Shown here: one piece after another, positions 60,820 through 64,000 of the stretch
How the letters are laid out: the number at the start of each line of letters is the position of its first letter
Numbering within the stretch: the first letter of the stretch is position 1
Source of the DNA: a candidate division WOR-3 bacterium
Lineage (GTDB): Bacteria > Hydrothermota > Tepidihabitantia > Tepidihabitantales > Tepidihabitantaceae
Assembly: GCA_024653355.1 (NCBI GenBank)
Contig: JANLFQ010000001.1
Span: 372,001 to 436,000 of the forward strand
Direction: 5' to 3'
Length of the DNA stretch: 64,000 nucleotides
Notes under the pieces: generated by a model
Told to the model about the DNA's origin: nothing
The model's input: the letters and a program-made list of their open reading frames with translations, nothing else
Databases searched by the model: none
Translations under genes and position numbers: made by a program

Positions 60820-62719
60820 ATTTACCGATACGACATTGCGTGATGCCCACCAGTCGCTCTGGGCAACGCGGATGACACTGGAAGATATGCTTCCGGTTCT
60901 GGAAAAGTTTGATGCCGTGGGCTACTGGTCGCTGGAAATGTGGGGCGGAGCAACATTTGATGTTTGTCTCCGTTATTTGAATGAAGACCCCTGGGAACGA
61001 TTGCGGGAGATTCGCCAGCGAATTAAGAATACTAAACTGCAGATGCTCTTACGGGGACAGAATGTGGTTGGGTATCGGAATTATCCGGATGATGTCCTCG
61101 AGGCTTTTGTGTTTAAAGCGGCAGAGTGGGGGATAGATATATTCCGGATATTTGATGCCCTGAACGATGCCCGGAACTTAGAGAAGGCGATTGAATTTGT
61201 TAAAAAGACGGGGAAACATGCTCAGGGCACACTCTGTTATGCGGTGAGCCCGGTCCATACCGTCGAGTATTATCTTGCCCGGGCAAAAGAACAGAAAGAG
61301 ATGGGCATTGACTCCATTTGCATTAAAGATATGGCGGGTATTCTGTCGCCACCACAGGCATTTGAACTGGTCAGTGCCCTTAAACAGGAAATCGGGCTTG
61401 AGGTGCAGGTTCACTGTCACTCTTCCAGCGGGATGGCGGTGGCGACCTACTTCAAGGCAGTTGAGGCGGGGGCGGATATTATCGACACCGCCGCCGCACC
61501 CCTTTCCTTCTTTACCTCGCAACCGGCGGTTGAAGCCCTTCTTGCCTGTTTTCAGGGGACACAATGGGAGACCGAACTCAACCTTGAAGCGCTCGAAGCG
61601 ATTGAACAGCATTTTGAAAAACTTACCGCCAACAAGTGCATTCCCGGTACAAAGGTGATAGATTCAATGGTTATCACCCATCAAATTCCCGGAGGAATGG
61701 CATCGAACCTTCTTTCGCAATTAAAAGAGCAAAAAGCAGAACATCGGTTGCCCGAGGTTCTTGAAGAGGTACCCCGGGTGCGCGAAGATTTGGGATACCC
61801 GCCGCTTGTTACACCGACCAGTCAGATTGTTGGTGTTCAGGCGGTGATGAATGTTTTGAGCGGCGAGCGCTATAAGGTTGTGCCGAAAGAGGTAAAAGAT
61901 TATGTAAAAGGTCTTTATGGAAGACCGCCAGCGCCAATCAGGGAAGCGGTGATGAAGAAAATTTTAGGGGATGAAAAACCGATTAAAGGTAGACCGGCAG
62001 ACCGCCTGGAACCAGGTATGGCGCGGGCAAAGAAGGAGCTTTCCCGGGATTTGGTGGTTAAGGAGGAGGATTACATCTCTTATGCGATTTTCCCTGAGGT
62101 AGCGCTGAAATTTTTCCAGTGGCGAAAAAACCCAACTCCTGCTTTAGAACCAAAGTCTCCACCAGCCGCAAAACCGCCGGCTGAGAAACCGGCAGCACCG
62201 CCACCGCCCGAAGAACCGGGTATCAGAAGGTTGCGGAGTTTAATGGAACTGGCGAGCGTCCACGGTGTCACCGAACTGGATTGGGAGTCGGGTACGGAAA
62301 AGGTCAGGATCAAGCGCGGGGGCACAACACCGGCAACCGTTCCTGTGAGCTTGCCACCAACAGCCGGTGTGGTAGCACCGCAACCGGTCAAAGAAGAGCC
62401 GCAGCCGGTTGTCGCTCAGCCGGTTGCCGAACCAGCACCAACGGTGCCAACTGAACCGACAACACCCAAGCCGGCAAAAACCGAGGAGATTGTTTCGCCA
62501 ATGGTCGGAACATTTTACTCGCGCGCCCGGCCTGAGGCGGCGCCTTTTGTGGAAAAAGGTGATGTGGTAGACCCGGGCCAGACACTGTGTATCGTTGAGG
62601 CGATGAAGTTGATGAATGAGATTCAGGCTGAGAAGAAGTGCCGGATAGTTGAAATACTGGTGCGGGACGGTGATTCAGTTGAATACGGTCAGCCCTTGAT
62701 GATTGTTGAACCGCTTTAA
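60800..62719 (+). CDS. OadA-type biotin carboxyltransferase fused to an AccB-type biotin carrier
   Basis: 639 aa. Carboxyltransferase TIM barrel (1-300): FTDTTLRDAHQSLWATRM, LEMWGGATFDVCLRY, IDIFRIFDALND, IKDMAGILSP, QVHCHSSSGMA. Then the conserved OadA/PycB domain (300-440; GGMASNLLSQLKEQ, PTSQIVGVQAV). Pro/Ala linkers flank an AccB-like N-terminal piece (about 475-512). The C-terminal biotin domain (563-639) is of acetyl-CoA-carboxylase type: SPMVGTFYSRARPEAAPFV, VEAMKLMNEIQAEK with biotinyl Lys603. Decarboxylates oxaloacetate or carboxylates pyruvate with a separate biotin carboxylase. Confidence 0.9.
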   Translation: MEKKPIRFTDTTLRDAHQSLWATRMTLEDMLPVLEKFDAVGYWSLEMWGGATFDVCLRYLNEDPWERLREIRQRIKNTKLQMLLRGQNVVGYRNYPDDVLEAFVFKAAEWGIDIFRIFDALNDARNLEKAIEFVKKTGKHAQGTLCYAVSPVHTVEYYLARAKEQKEMGIDSICIKDMAGILSPPQAFELVSALKQEIGLEVQVHCHSSSGMAVATYFKAVEAGADIIDTAAAPLSFFTSQPAVEALLACFQGTQWETELNLEALEAIEQHFEKLTANKCIPGTKVIDSMVITHQIPGGMASNLLSQLKEQKAEHRLPEVLEEVPRVREDLGYPPLVTPTSQIVGVQAVMNVLSGERYKVVPKEVKDYVKGLYGRPPAPIREAVMKKILGDEKPIKGRPADRLEPGMARAKKELSRDLVVKEEDYISYAIFPEVALKFFQWRKNPTPALEPKSPPAAKPPAEKPAAPPPPEEPGIRRLRSLMELASVHGVTELDWESGTEKVRIKRGGTTPATVPVSLPPTAGVVAPQPVKEEPQPVVAQPVAEPAPTVPTEPTTPKPAKTEEIVSPMVGTFYSRARPEAAPFVEKGDVVDPGQTLCIVEAMKLMNEIQAEKKCRIVEILVRDGDSVEYGQPLMIVEPL

Positions 62720-62743
62720 CCAGTTTGCGCTGAGGAGATAGAT

Positions 62744-63154
62744 TTGTTGCGGTTCGGGGTCAGTGCCAAAAAAGAGTCGGAACTGGCGGAAAAGATGGCA
62801 CAGTATGGAATCCGGGAGGAAGATTTAATAGAGCGGTTTGTGCGCTCCCGCGGTCCCGGTGGCCAGAATGTCAACAAGGTGGCGACCGGGGTTTATCTTA
62901 AACACCTGCCAACCGGAATAGAAGTTAAAGTTACCCGGGAACGTTCCCAGGCGTTAAATCGGTTTCTCGCCCGCAGAATTTTAACCGAAAAGGTGGCGGC
63001 GCAAATCCTGAAAATCGAAACCGAACGGGAAAGAGAGATTGCCCGGATTCGGCGTCAAAAGCGGCGCCGTTCAAGAAGGGCAAAGGAAAAGGTTTTGCGA
63101 TTAAAACACCTTATCGCAGAGAAAAAGGAGTTGCGCAAACCACCCGATGATTAA
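62744..63154 (+). CDS. Peptide-chain-release-factor-like GGQ protein (RF-1 domain, no decoding domain)
   Basis: 136 aa, TTG start with GAGGAGA upstream. The catalytic loop [27 protein letters not shown] is the RF domain 3 motif; a long basic tail (RIRRQKRRRSRRAKEKVLRLKHL) follows, as in ribosome-rescue proteins of the C12orf65/ArfB kind. It lacks stop-codon recognition domains, so it likely hydrolyses peptidyl-tRNA on stalled ribosomes. Follows the carboxyltransferase by 24 nt. Confidence 0.88.
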   Translation: MLRFGVSAKKESELAEKMAQYGIREEDLIERFVRSRGPGGQNVNKVATGVYLKHLPTGIEVKVTRERSQALNRFLARRILTEKVAAQILKIETEREREIARIRRQKRRRSRRAKEKVLRLKHLIAEKKELRKPPDD

Positions 63155-63164
63155 CCGGATTTTA

Positions 63165-63192
63165 TTGACCTGACTTAAACCGGAGTTATAAT
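63165..63192 (+). promoter_or_regulatory. Promoter for the M14 carboxypeptidase gene
   Basis: TTGACC (63165-63170), 16-nt spacer, perfect TATAAT (63187-63192). The leader (about 70 nt) includes a hairpin GGACT-ggtg-AGTCC at about 63218-63231 and AAAGGAG before the start. Confidence 0.65.
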
Positions 63193-63267
63193 TTTACTGT
63201 GGGCACAGTTTGCAGCGGACTGGTGAGTCCATTGATTTATTTTCACAAAAAGAAAAGGAGTAAAAAA

Positions 63268-64000
63268 TGATGAAAAGTCGTGTCACATTCAGGGCGTTTA
63301 CCCTGATTTTTTGTCTTGCTGCCTTAATCGGTTTCACCCAGGCAAGGCAACTGATTGTCCGGGTTCAAGCACCGGACTATCAAACTGTTTATCAACATAT
63401 CCCCTTCAAGGGAACATCAATTGAGATTGCCGGTGCCATACCGGGCTCATCATACGACCTGCTCCTTGAAGAAGAGGACCTGAGTCTTGTGCTCAATTCC
63501 GGTTTAAAGAGCGAGATACTAATTCCGGACCTCGAAGCGCATAAGGTTCAAGCCCAGGGGTTTGGATTTTACTGTTCTTACGATTCATTAGTTTCAATTA
63601 TGCGTTCCTGGGCGCTGAACTATCCAGCCATCTGCCGTTTTGATTCCATTGGCCAGACGCACGAAGGACGCTGGATTTACGGCGTAAAAATTTCCGACAA
63701 CCCGCAGATTGAGGAGGATGAGCCTGAAGTTCTGCTGGTTGGGATGCACCACGCCCGGGAATGGGCATCGCCCCAGGCAGCCCGCTATTTTGCCGACACC
63801 GTTTTGCGTAACTACGCCAGCAACAGCCAATTTAGAGATTTCGTTGACAATCACCAAATCTGGGTGATACCGATTTTGAATGTTGATGGTTATGTGTACG
63901 ACTATCCTAATCAACGTTCCTGGCGTAAGAACCGTCAGCCTTTTGGTTCAGCAATTGGTTCGGATCCGAACCGGGACTACAATGGCGCCTGCAACGGCTC
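63268..64000 (+). CDS. M14-family zinc carboxypeptidase, secreted, 3' end outside window
   Basis: At least 244 residues, open at the window end. Start ATG 63268 (a second ATG follows directly) with AAAAGGAG upstream. Signal peptide (FTLIFCLAALIGFTQA), an N-terminal domain of about 70 residues like those on bacterial M14 enzymes, then the peptidase core: VGMHHAREWASPQAARYFAD with the metal-binding His and Glu, and SDPNRDYNGAC where the family has GVDLNRN. The third metal His and catalytic Glu lie beyond the end. Secreted metallo-exopeptidase. Confidence 0.9.

Noticed and set aside
1-64000. CRISPR arrays, transposases, integrases, phage genes, rRNA
   Set aside because: No regularly spaced repeats, no mobile-element motifs and no rRNA signatures were seen on either strand.

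Overview
The window looks like chromosomal core sequence from an anaerobic, Gram-negative (outer-membrane-bearing) bacterium, most likely of an uncultured lineage such as candidate phylum WOR-3/Stahlbacteria or a relative in the FCB/thermophilic-anaerobe zone. This placement is inference from gene content. It rests on two beta-barrel-like exported proteins, archaeal-type phosphoglycerate mutase, hydroxyacyl-CoA-dehydratase-type activase genes, a LarA homologue, a MEMO1-AMMECR1 fusion, formate-THF ligase, an OadA-type carboxyltransferase and a DUF6754 membrane cluster. I see no insertion sequences, phage genes, CRISPR arrays or rRNA.

Layout. 1-11739 (+): end of dnaK, dnaJ, rsmE, then a macromolecular-synthesis cluster rpsU-mutS2-dnaG-rpoD running on through a metallophosphoesterase, rsmI, a CDP-alcohol phosphatidyltransferase and hflX, closed by a good terminator. 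14809-11800 (-): promoter, rho, rpmE, prfB (with a programmed +1 frameshift giving exactly 365 aa) and a ferredoxin. 15130-18583 (+): PLP enzyme, PEGA-like secreted protein, fhs. 20546-18591 (-): plsY, gpsA, MerR-type regulator. 21189-24399 (+): two membrane hypotheticals, apgM and a stand-alone IMP cyclohydrolase domain. 24389-29505 (+): a near-perfect promoter driving rpsM-rpsK-rpsD-rpoA-rplQ-panD, then a LytR_C lipoprotein, rsfS, an orphan PTS IIA and a zinc-ribbon protein. 29530-37166 (+): two outer-membrane barrel-like proteins, a PHP histidinol phosphatase, a three-gene dehydratase-activase set and the MEMO1-AMMECR1 fusion. 37827-37249 (-): a JAMM/MPN protein with a possible structured leader. 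38053-43088 (+): pcm, tRNA-Pro(CGG), hpt, adenine deaminase, a LOG-like protein and an aldehyde dehydrogenase. 46553-43260 (-): four-gene DUF6754 membrane cluster. 54441-46628 (-): asnS, EF-Tu-domain-like small protein, an unlisted 36-aa basic protein, AddB and AddA. 56084-54861 (-): LarA homologue. 56297-63154 (+): purE, exported nitroreductase, purC, queA, murF, an OadA-AccB fusion and an RF-like GGQ protein. 63268-end (+): partial M14 carboxypeptidase.

How the genes fit together. The purine genes (purE, purC, IMP cyclohydrolase, fhs for formyl-THF, ade and hpt for salvage) are scattered over several transcription units but make a coherent set. Translation, protein-folding and transcription genes dominate the rest. 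The items most worth follow-up are the DUF6754 membrane cluster, the split activase trio, the carboxyltransferase fused to an acetyl-CoA-carboxylase-type biotin carrier, the structured leader before the JAMM gene, and a recurring promoter layout in which the -10 box lies 4-12 nt before the start codon with no Shine-Dalgarno, implying leaderless or very short-leader mRNAs for several first genes.
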